A stretch of 46,273 nucleotides of DNA from Flemingiibacterium sp045636145 (GCA_045636145.1 JAZTWV010000021.1:1-46273); one strand, 5' to 3'; positions 32,399 through 41,157 are shown, numbered from the stretch's first letter. Program-made: numbers and translations. The notes: generated by a model from the letters alone, not told the origin.

Positions 32399-33805
32399 AT
32401 GGAAGCATATAACTCCAATAATTCAGCGGATACCAATAAATCGGGAGTCAGTGGCGGTGTGGGATATTACCACAGCACACGTATAATAGTGTCCAAGGTC
32501 GCTTATCTCATAGGAGTACACAAAAAGCAGTTCGAAAACGAATATGAGCCGCCGCAGCTTGAATACTACGATGCCCTTGAAAAGCATTCGGGGGCGCGGA
32601 TAATACGTGAGCTGTGTCGGCTTCGTACGGCAATAGAGCGCAATTTCGGTCACATAAATCAGCTTATGCAAAGGGAGTTCCGCACCATACTGACAATGCC
32701 GGAATTTGTCCCTGCTGATGCCATAGCCTATCTTTCGGAGGCAGGCATAAATATAGTCAAAAAGAACAGTCGTCAGCCGGTTGACTATATACTTGAAATA
32801 AACCGTGTTATATCGGACAGAATAAACAATTGCCGCGATCTGTTTCCCATCTGGCTTAATTTTTCGTATATACGGGATCTTTTTATAATGCCGGACGGAC
32901 TAAGCATAGAGGGAACAAAAAACGCCGCCGCGGTGTATTACGCCAACAGGTATAAATATCCGTATCAAATGTACATCAATTGGGTGCCGGACGACTGCGG
33001 AAATATACTGTATAATGATAAAAAATTCTGCACCTTACTTTATAAGCTTCACGGTGAGCGGTTTGATGATCTCAGCAAAGTCACCGATGCCATGAGCAGT
33101 GTGAAGAACAGCATTTATGAGTTCATAGAGCAGTCAACCAAAACTATAATCGTGGTGGACTGCGAAAATTCTGACCCTTATAAGCTTATTGCAACTCTTA
33201 ACAATCTCGATGCTGATACCGTGTCAAAAATCAGCAAAATATTTCTTTACAACGACATCCATGCTTCTACGGCGTGGCGTTTGTTTGAAAGCTACTGCGG
33301 CGGCGTTGCGGTTGAGCATATTATGACTGAACGGGTGAAAATGACAAAATCCCTTGTTGACATAAAGCTGTCTGTCGGAGTATCAAAGGAGTTTTTTACA
33401 AACGCGGTGGACTCCTTCATTATTGCTTCCAGCGATTCGGACTATTGGGCACTGATAGATTCTCTTCCTGATGCAAAATTTCTCGTTATGGCTGAATATG
33501 AGAAGTGCGGGGCGGATATTAAAGCCGCGCTCGGAGGACGGGATATATTCTACTGCTATATAGATGATTTTTGTACCGGAAATTCAAATGAAATAAAAAT
33601 TGCCGCCCTTGTCTGCGAGACAAAAAGGTATCTTTTGGAGCACATAAACCTTAATGTTGAAGAAATGCTTGATGAGGTATACAAAAACACCCGTGTGCAC
33701 ATGACCGAGGCGGAGTGTACGCAGTTTTACAATCAATATATCCGTCCAATGCACCTTGTTATCGAAAAAAACGGCGATGTATCAGTTGAACTCCGCGGAA
33801 AATAG
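32399..33805 (+). CDS. NYN-domain (PIN-like) putative ribonuclease
   Basis: 468 residues in two parts. Residues 1-245 are mostly helical and match nothing I recognise (a segment YYHSTRIIVSKVAYLIG near the start, then ARIIRELCRLRTAIERNFGHIN). Residues 249-395 form a NYN/PIN-like domain with the expected acidic residues: IIVVDCEN (Asp254), KSLVDIKLSVG (Asp321) and IIASSDSDYWALI (Asp346, Asp348). This constellation usually coordinates metal for RNA cleavage. The C-terminal 70 residues are helical. It has its own promoter, 116 bases after sigK; whether it is connected with sporulation is unknown. Confidence 0.75.
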   Translation: MEAYNSNNSADTNKSGVSGGVGYYHSTRIIVSKVAYLIGVHKKQFENEYEPPQLEYYDALEKHSGARIIRELCRLRTAIERNFGHINQLMQREFRTILTMPEFVPADAIAYLSEAGINIVKKNSRQPVDYILEINRVISDRINNCRDLFPIWLNFSYIRDLFIMPDGLSIEGTKNAAAVYYANRYKYPYQMYINWVPDDCGNILYNDKKFCTLLYKLHGERFDDLSKVTDAMSSVKNSIYEFIEQSTKTIIVVDCENSDPYKLIATLNNLDADTVSKISKIFLYNDIHASTAWRLFESYCGGVAVEHIMTERVKMTKSLVDIKLSVGVSKEFFTNAVDSFIIASSDSDYWALIDSLPDAKFLVMAEYEKCGADIKAALGGRDIFYCYIDDFCTGNSNEIKIAALVCETKRYLLEHINLNVEEMLDEVYKNTRVHMTEAECTQFYNQYIRPMHLVIEKNGDVSVELRGK

Positions 33806-33925
33806 AAATATGGAACCACGGTTGTTTATTCTCCTTTTATCAGTTATCAGGGCTGTGCCGATGCCCTAAAATGCTTATTGTTTGCAAAAAAACAGCGAAA
33901 ATTTGTGAAGTTTTATTAAATTATC

Positions 33926-33954
33926 TTGAAAAATATTTAAAGGTATGTTATAAT
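33926..33954 (+). promoter_or_regulatory. Sigma-A promoter of the NUDIX gene
   Basis: TTGAAA (33926-33931), a 17-base spacer and TATAAT (33949-33954), then GAAAGGAG and the GTG start at 34017. Confidence 0.85.
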
Positions 33955-34016
33955 GAATATAATTGATTCTAAAATAAGCATTTTATGAAAAGTATTTCAC
34001 GAAAGGAGATGACCGG

Positions 34017-34826
34017 GTGGCTGAAAGATATACGCTTGAAAATCGCAGACATATTGAGCAGTCCGAGCGAGGATTTGCCGAATCTATGCTTGGAAAGACA
34101 TATACCGTGCGTGTGTATGCAAGATACAAAAATACTGCACGCGGTACGGTTGTCATAAACGGAAATGACGGTTACAGCGTACATACCGCATATATTATAT
34201 GTGCATCTGAGGATATCGGCACTTTTATTGACGGAACAGCTGTAGGCATACTGATGGATGACCGAAGCGGTGCGTTTTCTATGGTTCTTTCGGAAGCAAA
34301 TGGTGACGAACAGCTTTGGATGCAGTATCAGATAGCGGAAGCTGTGGACTATTGGGAAAGCGGCAACACTTTTAAAATATACTGCCTGCGTGAGAAATCG
34401 TGCGGTGCTGTCGTTTACACAGAGAGCGGAAATGAGCGCAGATATCTCATAATTCGCATGAATCTCGGTCACTGCGGACTGCCTAAGGGTCATATAGAGA
34501 AGTACGAGACCGAGGAGGAGACCGCTATTCGTGAGGTCAGGGAAGAAACCGGCGTTGATATTACGCTTATCGAAGGTTTCAGAAAATCGGTAGTATATTC
34601 GCTCAGCTCGCGTACTACCAAGGAGTCGGTGTATTTCCTCGGACGTTTTGACGGGGATGCGGTAAAGATACAGGAAGCTGAGGTAAGCTCATACCGCCTT
34701 TGCTCATATGAGCAGGCAAGACGTATCATTACCTATGAAAATGACCGCACTATCCTTGATGCGGCAGAAGAACTGCTCCGCGAAAGGGAAGAATCGCAAA
34801 AAGCGTCAGTCAGCACCGTTTCGTGA
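34017..34826 (+). CDS. NUDIX hydrolase with an N-terminal domain of unknown type
   Basis: 269 residues from GTG 34017 (AGGAG eight bases upstream). The C-terminal NUDIX domain starts near residue 127 (SCGAVVYTE) and has a complete Nudix box at residues 158-180: G, five residues, E165, then REVREETGV. The flanking LIIRMNLGHCGLPKGH resembles Ap4A hydrolases. Residues 1-125 are not a domain I know: a short helix, then beta-rich segments (YTVRVYARYKNTARGTVVI, SVHTAYIICASEDIG) ending in DEQLWMQYQIAEAVDYWE. That part could be a regulator or ligand sensor. It is monocistronic with its own terminator. Confidence 0.88.
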   Translation: MAERYTLENRRHIEQSERGFAESMLGKTYTVRVYARYKNTARGTVVINGNDGYSVHTAYIICASEDIGTFIDGTAVGILMDDRSGAFSMVLSEANGDEQLWMQYQIAEAVDYWESGNTFKIYCLREKSCGAVVYTESGNERRYLIIRMNLGHCGLPKGHIEKYETEEETAIREVREETGVDITLIEGFRKSVVYSLSSRTTKESVYFLGRFDGDAVKIQEAEVSSYRLCSYEQARRIITYENDRTILDAAEELLREREESQKASVSTVS

Positions 34827-34842
34827 CTGTATAACAGGAAAT

Positions 34843-34883
34843 AAAAACACTCGCTGTAATCTTTCATACAGCGAGTGTTTTTT
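34843..34883 (+). terminator. Terminator after the NUDIX gene
   Basis: AACACTCGCTGTA (34846-34858) pairs with TACAGCGAGTGTT (34867-34879), followed by a T run. Confidence 0.9.
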
Positions 34884-34908
34884 GGTTCTGGCATATAAGC
34901 CTGTCTAA

Positions 34909-35095
34909 TGGTGTGAGACCATGGAACAGGCGCGAGTAGTGGCATTGAACGGGGCGTCGAGGACGTCGCCCCCTACGGATGTGCCGCAATCATTCTTTGA
35001 ATCTTCAAACGATTACAGCTATACAAACCGCCGAAATGGTGCGGGGCCATGCAGGCGGCGCGAGTAGTGCGCCCTAACGATTACAAGCTCATGTT
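34909..35095. repeat. Gene-free segment with a duplicated 32-bp motif and a palindrome
   Basis: The 360 bases between the NUDIX gene and trpS hold no credible gene. A motif TGGTG....CCATG followed by GGCGCGAGTAGTG occurs at 34909-34941 and again at 35037-35069, and each copy is followed downstream by AACGATTACA (about 35009 and 35076). Between them, GGGGCG (34951-34956) and CGCCCC (34967-34972) frame a palindrome related to the repeat at 30027. It looks like decayed repetitive intergenic DNA. Confidence 0.55.
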
Positions 35096-35187
35096 GCCTT
35101 AGCGGTATAGTATTTACCGTGTATAAAGTTTTTTGCGGAGCTTTTTTTCAAAAAAGCGACCGTACCCCTATACACGATGAATACACG

Positions 35188-36273
35188 TCACACCTTGTAT
35201 TTCTCAGCCTGAGAAGCAATAAGTGCCTCGTCGTCAAAGTAGTTGATCTTCATTGCCGACTTAACCTCGTCAAGAGTCTTTGCGGCGGTTTCGCGTGCCA
35301 CCTCACTGCCTTTTTTGAGGATTTCGTAAACACCGGCAATATCTTTTTGATATTCCGCACGGCGTGCACGGATAGGCTCAAGAGTTGTTTCAAGCACAGA
35401 AAGAAGGAATTTCTTCACTTTAACGTCGCCGAGACCGCCTCTCTGATAGTGAGCCTTAAGCTCATCAAGATTTGCGTAATCCGGGAGAAATTCCTCAAAA
35501 TGCTCGTTCTTTGCGAAAGCATCAAGGTACGTGAATACGGTGTTGCCCTCGATCTTGCCGGGATCGGTGATCTTTATGTGATCGGGGTCGGTAAACATAC
35601 TCATAACCTTGGTTTTAAGCTCAGCAGGATCCTCGGAAATGTAAATGCAGTTTCCGAGAGATTTTGACATCTTTGCACTGCCGTCAGTGCCGGGCAGTCG
35701 GCGTGCCGCCGCCTCGGTGGGAAGAAGCGGATCTGGCTGGGCGAGAACTTCGCCGTACACATCGTTGAATTTGCGCACGATCTCACGGGTCTGCTCAATC
35801 ATGGGAAGCTGATCTTCACCAACGGGCACGGTGGTTGCCTTGAAAGCGGTGATATCCGCCGCCTGGCTTATAGGATAGGTAAAGAAGCCCACGGGGATGC
35901 TGGTCTCAAAGTTGCGCATCTGAATTTCCGCCTTAACGGTGGGATTTCTCTGAAGACGGGATACTGTTACAAGATTCATATAGTAGAACGAAAGCTCGCA
36001 AAGCTCCGGGATCTGTGACTGAATGAAAAGGGTAGACTTTGTGGGATCAAGACCGCAGGAAAGATAGTCAAGAGCAACCTCTATGATGTTCTGACGTATC
36101 TTTTCCGGATTGTCGGCATTATCGGTAAGTGCCTGGGCATCGGCAATCATTATATACGTTTTATCGTAAAGACCGCTGTTCTGAAGCTCCACGCGGCGGC
36201 GAAGTGAGCCGACATAGTGACCTATGTGAAGCTTTCCCGTGGGGCGGTCGCCTGTAAGTATGATTTTTGACAT
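35188..36273 (-). CDS. trpS: Tryptophanyl-tRNA synthetase
   Basis: 361 residues, class I synthetase. The HIGH-type motif is DRPTGKLHIGHYVGSL at the N-terminus and the KMSKS motif is GSAKMSKSLGNCIYIS. The TrpS-specific segments LDYLSCGLDPTKSTLFIQSQIPE and VGEDQLPMIEQTREI are present. It is about 25 residues longer than the commonest bacterial form, within the normal range of Clostridia. The start has AAGGAG seven bases upstream. The leader is only about 35 bases, so there is no room for a T-box. Confidence 0.97.
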   Translation of the reverse strand: MSKIILTGDRPTGKLHIGHYVGSLRRRVELQNSGLYDKTYIMIADAQALTDNADNPEKIRQNIIEVALDYLSCGLDPTKSTLFIQSQIPELCELSFYYMNLVTVSRLQRNPTVKAEIQMRNFETSIPVGFFTYPISQAADITAFKATTVPVGEDQLPMIEQTREIVRKFNDVYGEVLAQPDPLLPTEAAARRLPGTDGSAKMSKSLGNCIYISEDPAELKTKVMSMFTDPDHIKITDPGKIEGNTVFTYLDAFAKNEHFEEFLPDYANLDELKAHYQRGGLGDVKVKKFLLSVLETTLEPIRARRAEYQKDIAGVYEILKKGSEVARETAAKTLDEVKSAMKINYFDDEALIASQAEKYKV

Positions 36274-36311
36274 GATGTGTCTCCTTGGAAAATGTGAATG
36301 TTATGTAGTAT

Positions 36312-36340
36312 ATTATACCATGTGTCCGCTATGATGTCAA
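36312..36340 (-). promoter_or_regulatory. Sigma-A promoter of trpS
   Basis: On the minus strand, TTGACA (36340-36335), a 17-base spacer and TATAAT (36317-36312). Confidence 0.9.
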
Positions 36341-36376
36341 GTGCGATAAGGGATTTCCCGCTATGTATTTCGGGAA

Positions 36377-36955
36377 TTATTCCCGAATGGTTATGCTTTC
36401 AATCACAGGCTGAGCCGACAGAGGGATGGTGCCGTTACTGTCAATAGGTTTTGCCGCTTCGCACACAGCGTCAACGATCTCGATTCCCTCGGTAACGTAT
36501 CCGAAAACCGCATATTGTCCGTCAAGACCCACGGCATCCTCGTGAACGATAAAGAACTGTGAGCTTGCGCTGTCAAAATCGTTGGCGCGAGCCATGGATA
36601 TCGCACCGCGCGTGTGGGAGAGGGGATTGTCAACGCCGTTAAGCTTGAACTCGCCCTTAATGTTCTTGCCTGAGCCGCCGAATCCGTCGGCATCGGGGTC
36701 GCCGCCCTGCATCATGAAGCCTTCAATGATGCGGTGAAAGGTAAGACCGTCATAAAAGCCCTCTTTTGCAAGGGTGACAAAGTTTCCGACTGTTATGGGC
36801 GCGCTGTCGCCGTCAAGCTCTACGGTGATGGTGCCGAAGTCTTTTATAACGATATCGGCAGTATGAGTGCCGGTCATCTTGGTAGTGTTACCGCAGGATG
36901 TGATAAGAAGCGCGAGCGTGGCTAAAATAAGCGAGAGGGAAAGCATTTTTTTCAT
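36377..36955 (-). CDS. Cyclophilin-type peptidyl-prolyl isomerase, lipoprotein
   Basis: 192 residues. The N-terminus is a lipoprotein signal (MKKMLSLSLILATLALLITSC, lipobox LITSC, Cys21 as lipid site), so the mature protein sits on the outer face of the membrane. The cyclophilin core shows FHRIIEGFMMQGGDP with the catalytic Arg, then SMARANDFDSASSQFFI and YAVFGYVTEG. It assists folding of secreted proteins by isomerising prolyl bonds. The core is compact, about 150 residues, like other single-domain bacterial PpiB. It is separated from trpS by 103 bases and has its own promoter. Confidence 0.94.
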   Translation of the reverse strand: MKKMLSLSLILATLALLITSCGNTTKMTGTHTADIVIKDFGTITVELDGDSAPITVGNFVTLAKEGFYDGLTFHRIIEGFMMQGGDPDADGFGGSGKNIKGEFKLNGVDNPLSHTRGAISMARANDFDSASSQFFIVHEDAVGLDGQYAVFGYVTEGIEIVDAVCEAAKPIDSNGTIPLSAQPVIESITIRE

Positions 36956-36985
36956 TGATAGTCTCCTTTTTGTTTACTATGCTAC

Positions 36986-37014
36986 AGTATACCACAAAAT
37001 GACGGAAATATCAA
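36986..37014 (-). promoter_or_regulatory. Sigma-A promoter of the cyclophilin gene
   Basis: On the minus strand, TTGATA (37014-37009), a 17-base spacer and TATACT (36991-36986), about 30 bases before the ATG. Confidence 0.8.
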
Positions 37015-37052
37015 TAGTTTTCGGTGAGTTAAAATTTGATGTGCTTCATGGG

Positions 37053-37081
37053 TTGACTTTTTACTTGGTTTTTGTTATAAT
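37053..37081 (+). promoter_or_regulatory. Sigma-A promoter of the nitrilase-plsC-carrier operon
   Basis: TTGACT (37053-37058), a 17-base spacer, TATAAT (37076-37081); AAAGGAGG and the ATG at 37116 follow. Confidence 0.88.
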
Positions 37082-37115
37082 ATCTGTGGAAAATACTGTG
37101 ACAAAGGAGGACACT

Positions 37116-38612
37116 ATGAAAGCTTTCATAATTCAACCGCCGTATTCACGGGATGTGTCCTTTTCAGACGAATATTTTTCCTATAAGCTTGGTGAGCTTG
37201 AGCGGTGCGATGATACTGCGGACATTATTATTCTTCCCGAATACAGTGATATACCGTGTGCCACGTCAACTCTTGAAGAAACACTCTTTTATCATAGGAA
37301 GTATATAGATACACTCCTTGAAAGGTGCGCACACACCGCAAAAAGATGCAATTCGCTGGTGTTTGTAAATGCCCTTTCCGATGAAAACGGAGCGTTTATA
37401 AATACCACCTATATATATGACAGACAGGGAAGACTTGCCGGAAAATATTTCAAAAGGCATATTCCGCCTTTTGAAAACGAGGTCCTGCGGCTTGATGAAG
37501 ATTATGCAAACGAATACTCCGAGCCGTATGTTATCACGCTTGAAGGAATAAGATACGGTTTTCTTACCTGCTACGACTTTTACTTTTACGAGGCGTTTGC
37601 AAATATAGCAAGACAGAATGTGGATATAATCATAGGCTGCTCGCTTCAGAGAAGCGATACTCACGATGCCATTGAGATAATGTGCCGCTTCCTTGCTTAC
37701 AATACCAATGCCTATGTGCTTCGCTCATCGGTAAGCTTCGGTGAGGATTCGCAGATCTGCGGTGCATCTATGGCAGTGTCACCCTACGGTAAGGTCCTTG
37801 GAAATATGAGAGGAAAATTTGGCACCCTTGCGGTGGAATTTGATCCGCACGACAAGCATCTTAAGCCGGCAGGCTTCGGCAACCCCGATGCGGCGCACCA
37901 CGAGTATATCGAATACGGAAGAAAACCGTGGCAGTACCGTGTGGGCGGACCCTCTGTGGTGCCGTTTGACAGTATTATGAAATATCCGCGCATATGCGCA
38001 AAAAACGGATTCCAAAGGATTGTTCCAGACAGCATTATGGCGGCACTCGGCGCGGCGGTAGGACTTGGGGTGGACGAAATAGCTTTTGATTTGCGGCTCA
38101 CAGCCGAGGGTGAATTTGTGTTGGCTGACAGCATATCGCCCGAAGCTGTTCGCTTTGAGGACATACTAAAAAAGTTCGCAGGGCAGGTCGTTATGAATGT
38201 CCACTTGATGCCTCTCGGACGACCTTACGATATACCGCTTATAAACAAGATCGTGTTACTTGTTCGAAAATACGACTGCGAAAGGCACGTGTATTTTGTG
38301 GTTGAAGCTGACGAGGATATAGCGCAGTTCAAAAAATATGCTCCCCACATTCCAATATGCGTGGGACACGATTCAAAGCAACCTTGGGATATTGTTGAGC
38401 GTGCCATAAGCCTTGGGGCTGAAAAGGTGCAGTTCTTTAAACCTTTTGTAAACCGGGAAATGATAGCGAGAGCACACGCAAAAGGTATAATTTGCAACAT
38501 ATTCTTTGCGGATGACGTGACGGAAGCACGCGAGTACCTTGAAATGGGTATTGATACGGTGCTTACCAATGACTGTAACATTATTTCACAGATAAAGACG
38601 GAGTTAGCATGA
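37116..38612 (+). CDS. Nitrilase-superfamily amidohydrolase fused to a degenerate GDPD-like domain
   Basis: 498 residues from ATG 37116 (AAAGGAGG seven bases upstream; an open frame extending to 36867 crosses the promoter and is rejected). Residues 1-250 are a carbon-nitrogen hydrolase with the Glu-Lys-Cys triad in IIILPEYSD, GKYFKRHIPP and FLTCYDFYF. Residues about 285-498 resemble a glycerophosphodiester phosphodiesterase barrel: KNGFQRIVPDSIMAALGAAVGLGVDEIAFDLRLTAEGEFVLADS, with TVLTND at the end. The catalytic His of HRG is missing (AKNG), the Glu of the ExD pair is replaced (AFD), and the later H of HD is Asp, so this half is probably not an active phosphodiesterase. plsC overlaps the stop by four bases. 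Confidence 0.82.
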   Translation: MKAFIIQPPYSRDVSFSDEYFSYKLGELERCDDTADIIILPEYSDIPCATSTLEETLFYHRKYIDTLLERCAHTAKRCNSLVFVNALSDENGAFINTTYIYDRQGRLAGKYFKRHIPPFENEVLRLDEDYANEYSEPYVITLEGIRYGFLTCYDFYFYEAFANIARQNVDIIIGCSLQRSDTHDAIEIMCRFLAYNTNAYVLRSSVSFGEDSQICGASMAVSPYGKVLGNMRGKFGTLAVEFDPHDKHLKPAGFGNPDAAHHEYIEYGRKPWQYRVGGPSVVPFDSIMKYPRICAKNGFQRIVPDSIMAALGAAVGLGVDEIAFDLRLTAEGEFVLADSISPEAVRFEDILKKFAGQVVMNVHLMPLGRPYDIPLINKIVLLVRKYDCERHVYFVVEADEDIAQFKKYAPHIPICVGHDSKQPWDIVERAISLGAEKVQFFKPFVNREMIARAHAKGIICNIFFADDVTEAREYLEMGIDTVLTNDCNIISQIKTELA

Positions 38613-39778
38613 GTAAGAAGCATCAGATAATTTGGAGAACTCTGCGTCCCCTCGTTGGAGTATTCCTGAGACTGAAATTCGGATACACCTATGAGATGGC
38701 GCATAAAAAGTATACGCTTCCCGAAAACTACATCGTTTTGTCAAACCATACAACCGACTACGACCCTCTGCTTGTGGGTGTATCCTTTAAAAAACAGATG
38801 TATTTTGTGGCAAGCGAGCATATTACACGTTGGAAACGTGCGTATCCCCTCATAAAGTTTGCACTTGAGCCTATTGTCCGAAAGAAGGGCATGAGCGCGG
38901 CACACGCTATTATTGATATCATGCGAAAGCTCAGACATGGTGACAGCGTGGCAATGTTTGCCGAAGGTGTGCGCACATGGGACGGCGTTACGTCCGAAAT
39001 TGCCCCCACCACAGGACAGATGGTTAAAAGAGCCGGATGCGGACTTGTTACATATAAAGTTGTGGGCGGATATTTCCTCTCGCCAGGATGGTCAAACGGT
39101 ACTCGCCGCGGAAGCTCCCACGGAGCTATTGTGGGTGTTTACACGAAAGAACAGCTTGAAGGCATGAGTGTTGATGAAATAAACGCCGTAATAGCACGTG
39201 ATCTTCACGAGGATGCATACGAAAGACAGCTTGCCGAGCCAAAACGGTACAGGGGACGCAGACTTGCCGAGAAAATCGAAAATCTTCTTTTCATATGTCC
39301 GGAATGCGGTGCTGTTGAGAGTATTGCTTCAAGCGGAAATGAGGCTGTGTGCCAAAAATGCCAAATGAAGCTTGTCTTTGACGAATACGGAATGATTGAC
39401 GGATGCAGGTACAAAACCGTTTATGAGCTTGCAAAATGGCAGCGCGGTAAGGTTCTTGCGGCGGCAGAACGCGGTGATGCTTACACTATGGAATCTGCGG
39501 TGCTCAGCGTTATCGCTGACGGCAAAGCCGAGATTGAATACAAGGGAAAGGCTGTATTGTCACCGGACGGACTTTCTATAGGAGAACGTAATTTCCCAAT
39601 TGAGTCCATAAACGACATGGCATTCCACGGCAGGCGTGTTGTGGTATTTTCATCGGGTAAAGAATATTTTGAGCTTCGTCCGGCAGATGGGATAAACGCG
39701 GTTAAATTTCCTATGCTTTTCGGATACTTGAAAAAACAATCAGATAAAAATGCGATAATTACTGCAAAGGAAGGGTGA
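38609..39778 (+). CDS. PlsC-type acyltransferase with C-terminal zinc ribbon
   Basis: 389 residues. The acyltransferase core (about residues 15-205) has the HX4D catalytic motif in VLSNHTTDYDPLL and the acceptor-binding motif FAEGVRTWDG, as in 1-acyl-glycerol-3-phosphate acyltransferases. After it comes a four-cysteine ribbon, CPECG...CQKCQ (about residues 230-255), then a 130-residue beta-rich tail (VLSPDGLSIGERNFPIESINDMAFHGRRVVVFS) reminiscent of a PH-like fold. Such an extended form is larger than the usual 240 residues. It overlaps the nitrilase gene by four bases, and the carrier gene follows after five bases. Confidence 0.85.
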   Translation: MSKKHQIIWRTLRPLVGVFLRLKFGYTYEMAHKKYTLPENYIVLSNHTTDYDPLLVGVSFKKQMYFVASEHITRWKRAYPLIKFALEPIVRKKGMSAAHAIIDIMRKLRHGDSVAMFAEGVRTWDGVTSEIAPTTGQMVKRAGCGLVTYKVVGGYFLSPGWSNGTRRGSSHGAIVGVYTKEQLEGMSVDEINAVIARDLHEDAYERQLAEPKRYRGRRLAEKIENLLFICPECGAVESIASSGNEAVCQKCQMKLVFDEYGMIDGCRYKTVYELAKWQRGKVLAAAERGDAYTMESAVLSVIADGKAEIEYKGKAVLSPDGLSIGERNFPIESINDMAFHGRRVVVFSSGKEYFELRPADGINAVKFPMLFGYLKKQSDKNAIITAKEG

Positions 39779-39783
39779 ATACA

Positions 39784-41157
39784 ATGGATTTTTCAGCTAA
39801 CAACACAGAGCTTTGGGCACCCATAATTCAGATGGGCATTATGGCGGCACTGATACTGCTTGCAAATATTATGCAGCGAAAGATTCCCTTTATAAATAAG
39901 AGCCTTATGCCGATCGCGGTGCTGTCGGGATTTATTTTGCTCATACTTCGCACAACCGGAATTATTTATATCGACGGCGAATTCCTTGAAAAGCTTACAT
40001 ATCACGCTCTTGCACTTGGATTTATAGCTATGGCTCTGCGCGTGCCGGAAAAGAAAGCAGATGCCGGTGCACTGATAGGTGCAAAAAGCGGTGCGCTTAT
40101 TGTAAGTACATATCTTGTGCAGGCAATAGTGGGACTTGTTATATCCCTTGGATTTGCAATTTCGTTTATGCCGGAGCTTTTTCCTGCCAGCGGAATACTG
40201 CTCCCCATGGCATACGGTCAGGGACCGGGTCAAGCCAATAACGTCGGTACAACATACGAGGCTCTCGGAATGGCAGGCGGACGTACATTCGGTTTGTCGC
40301 TGTCGGCGATGGGATATCTTTGCGCTTGTGTTGTAGGCGTTATATTCCTTAATATTTACAACCGCCGAGGAATGGTAAGAAGAGCCGGCGAAAAGGCAGA
40401 TGTTTCAGGCTCTGTAACGCTTGATACCTTCCAGCATAACGGTGAGATACCGATTGCGGAGTCTGTTGACAAGCTGTCCGTTCAATTTGCATTTGTGGCG
40501 ATAATCTATCTTGTTACCTATCTTATAACATGGGGCATTACATCGCTTCTTCAGGCAGTGGCACCCGGACTTGCGGGAACTGTCTCCACACTGCTTTGGG
40601 GCTTCAATTTTATAATCGGTTCTGTGGTTGCAACGGGATGCCGTGTGCTCCTTTCCGGACTGAGATCCGTAAAGCTCATGAGCCGTCAGTATCAGAACAA
40701 CTATCTGCTGTCCCGTATATCCGGTCTTGCTTTTGATCTTATGATAATTGCGGGAATCGCCGGAATTGAGATAAGCGATCTTGAAGGAATGTGGATACCG
40801 TTTATCGCTATGGCTTTGTTAGGAGGTATTGCCACATTCATCTATCTGAAGATAATGTGCAAAAAGCTTTATCCCAACTACACACACGAGGGATTTTTCT
40901 CAATGTACGGTATGCTTACGGGAACTATAAGCTCAGGCGTGCTCCTGCTCCGTGAGCTTGATCCGGAATTTAAAACTCCTGCGGCAAACAATCTCATCAC
41001 GGGAAGCTCCTTCGGTATCGTGTTCGGAGCGCCTGTACTGCTGCTCGTCAGCCTTGGCGCAAAGGGGTTCTACGCCAGCCTTGCGGTAATCGCCATTGCG
41101 GCGGTGTACCTTGCAGGACTTCTTGTATTCATGCTTAAGGCAGGACGAAAAAAATAA
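39784..41157 (+). CDS. GltS-like (sodium/glutamate symporter family) membrane carrier
   Basis: 457 residues with about 11-12 hydrophobic segments in two halves. The motif ILLPMAYGQGPGQANNVGTTYEA and the second-half LTGTISSGVLLLRELDPEF resemble the two GHG-type re-entrant regions of ESS/GltS carriers, so a sodium-coupled anion symporter is likely. The match to true GltS is not close and the substrate could be another carboxylate. The start ATG 39784 is preferred over GTG 39775 because AAGGAAGGG abuts the GTG. It ends the operon at a bidirectional terminator. Confidence 0.72.
   Translation: MDFSANNTELWAPIIQMGIMAALILLANIMQRKIPFINKSLMPIAVLSGFILLILRTTGIIYIDGEFLEKLTYHALALGFIAMALRVPEKKADAGALIGAKSGALIVSTYLVQAIVGLVISLGFAISFMPELFPASGILLPMAYGQGPGQANNVGTTYEALGMAGGRTFGLSLSAMGYLCACVVGVIFLNIYNRRGMVRRAGEKADVSGSVTLDTFQHNGEIPIAESVDKLSVQFAFVAIIYLVTYLITWGITSLLQAVAPGLAGTVSTLLWGFNFIIGSVVATGCRVLLSGLRSVKLMSRQYQNNYLLSRISGLAFDLMIIAGIAGIEISDLEGMWIPFIAMALLGGIATFIYLKIMCKKLYPNYTHEGFFSMYGMLTGTISSGVLLLRELDPEFKTPAANNLITGSSFGIVFGAPVLLLVSLGAKGFYASLAVIAIAAVYLAGLLVFMLKAGRKK

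Noticed and set aside
36867..37115. 83-residue extension of the nitrilase fusion
   Set aside because: It crosses a clear sigma-A promoter and the cyclophilin start; AAAGGAGG and ATG 37116 mark the true start.
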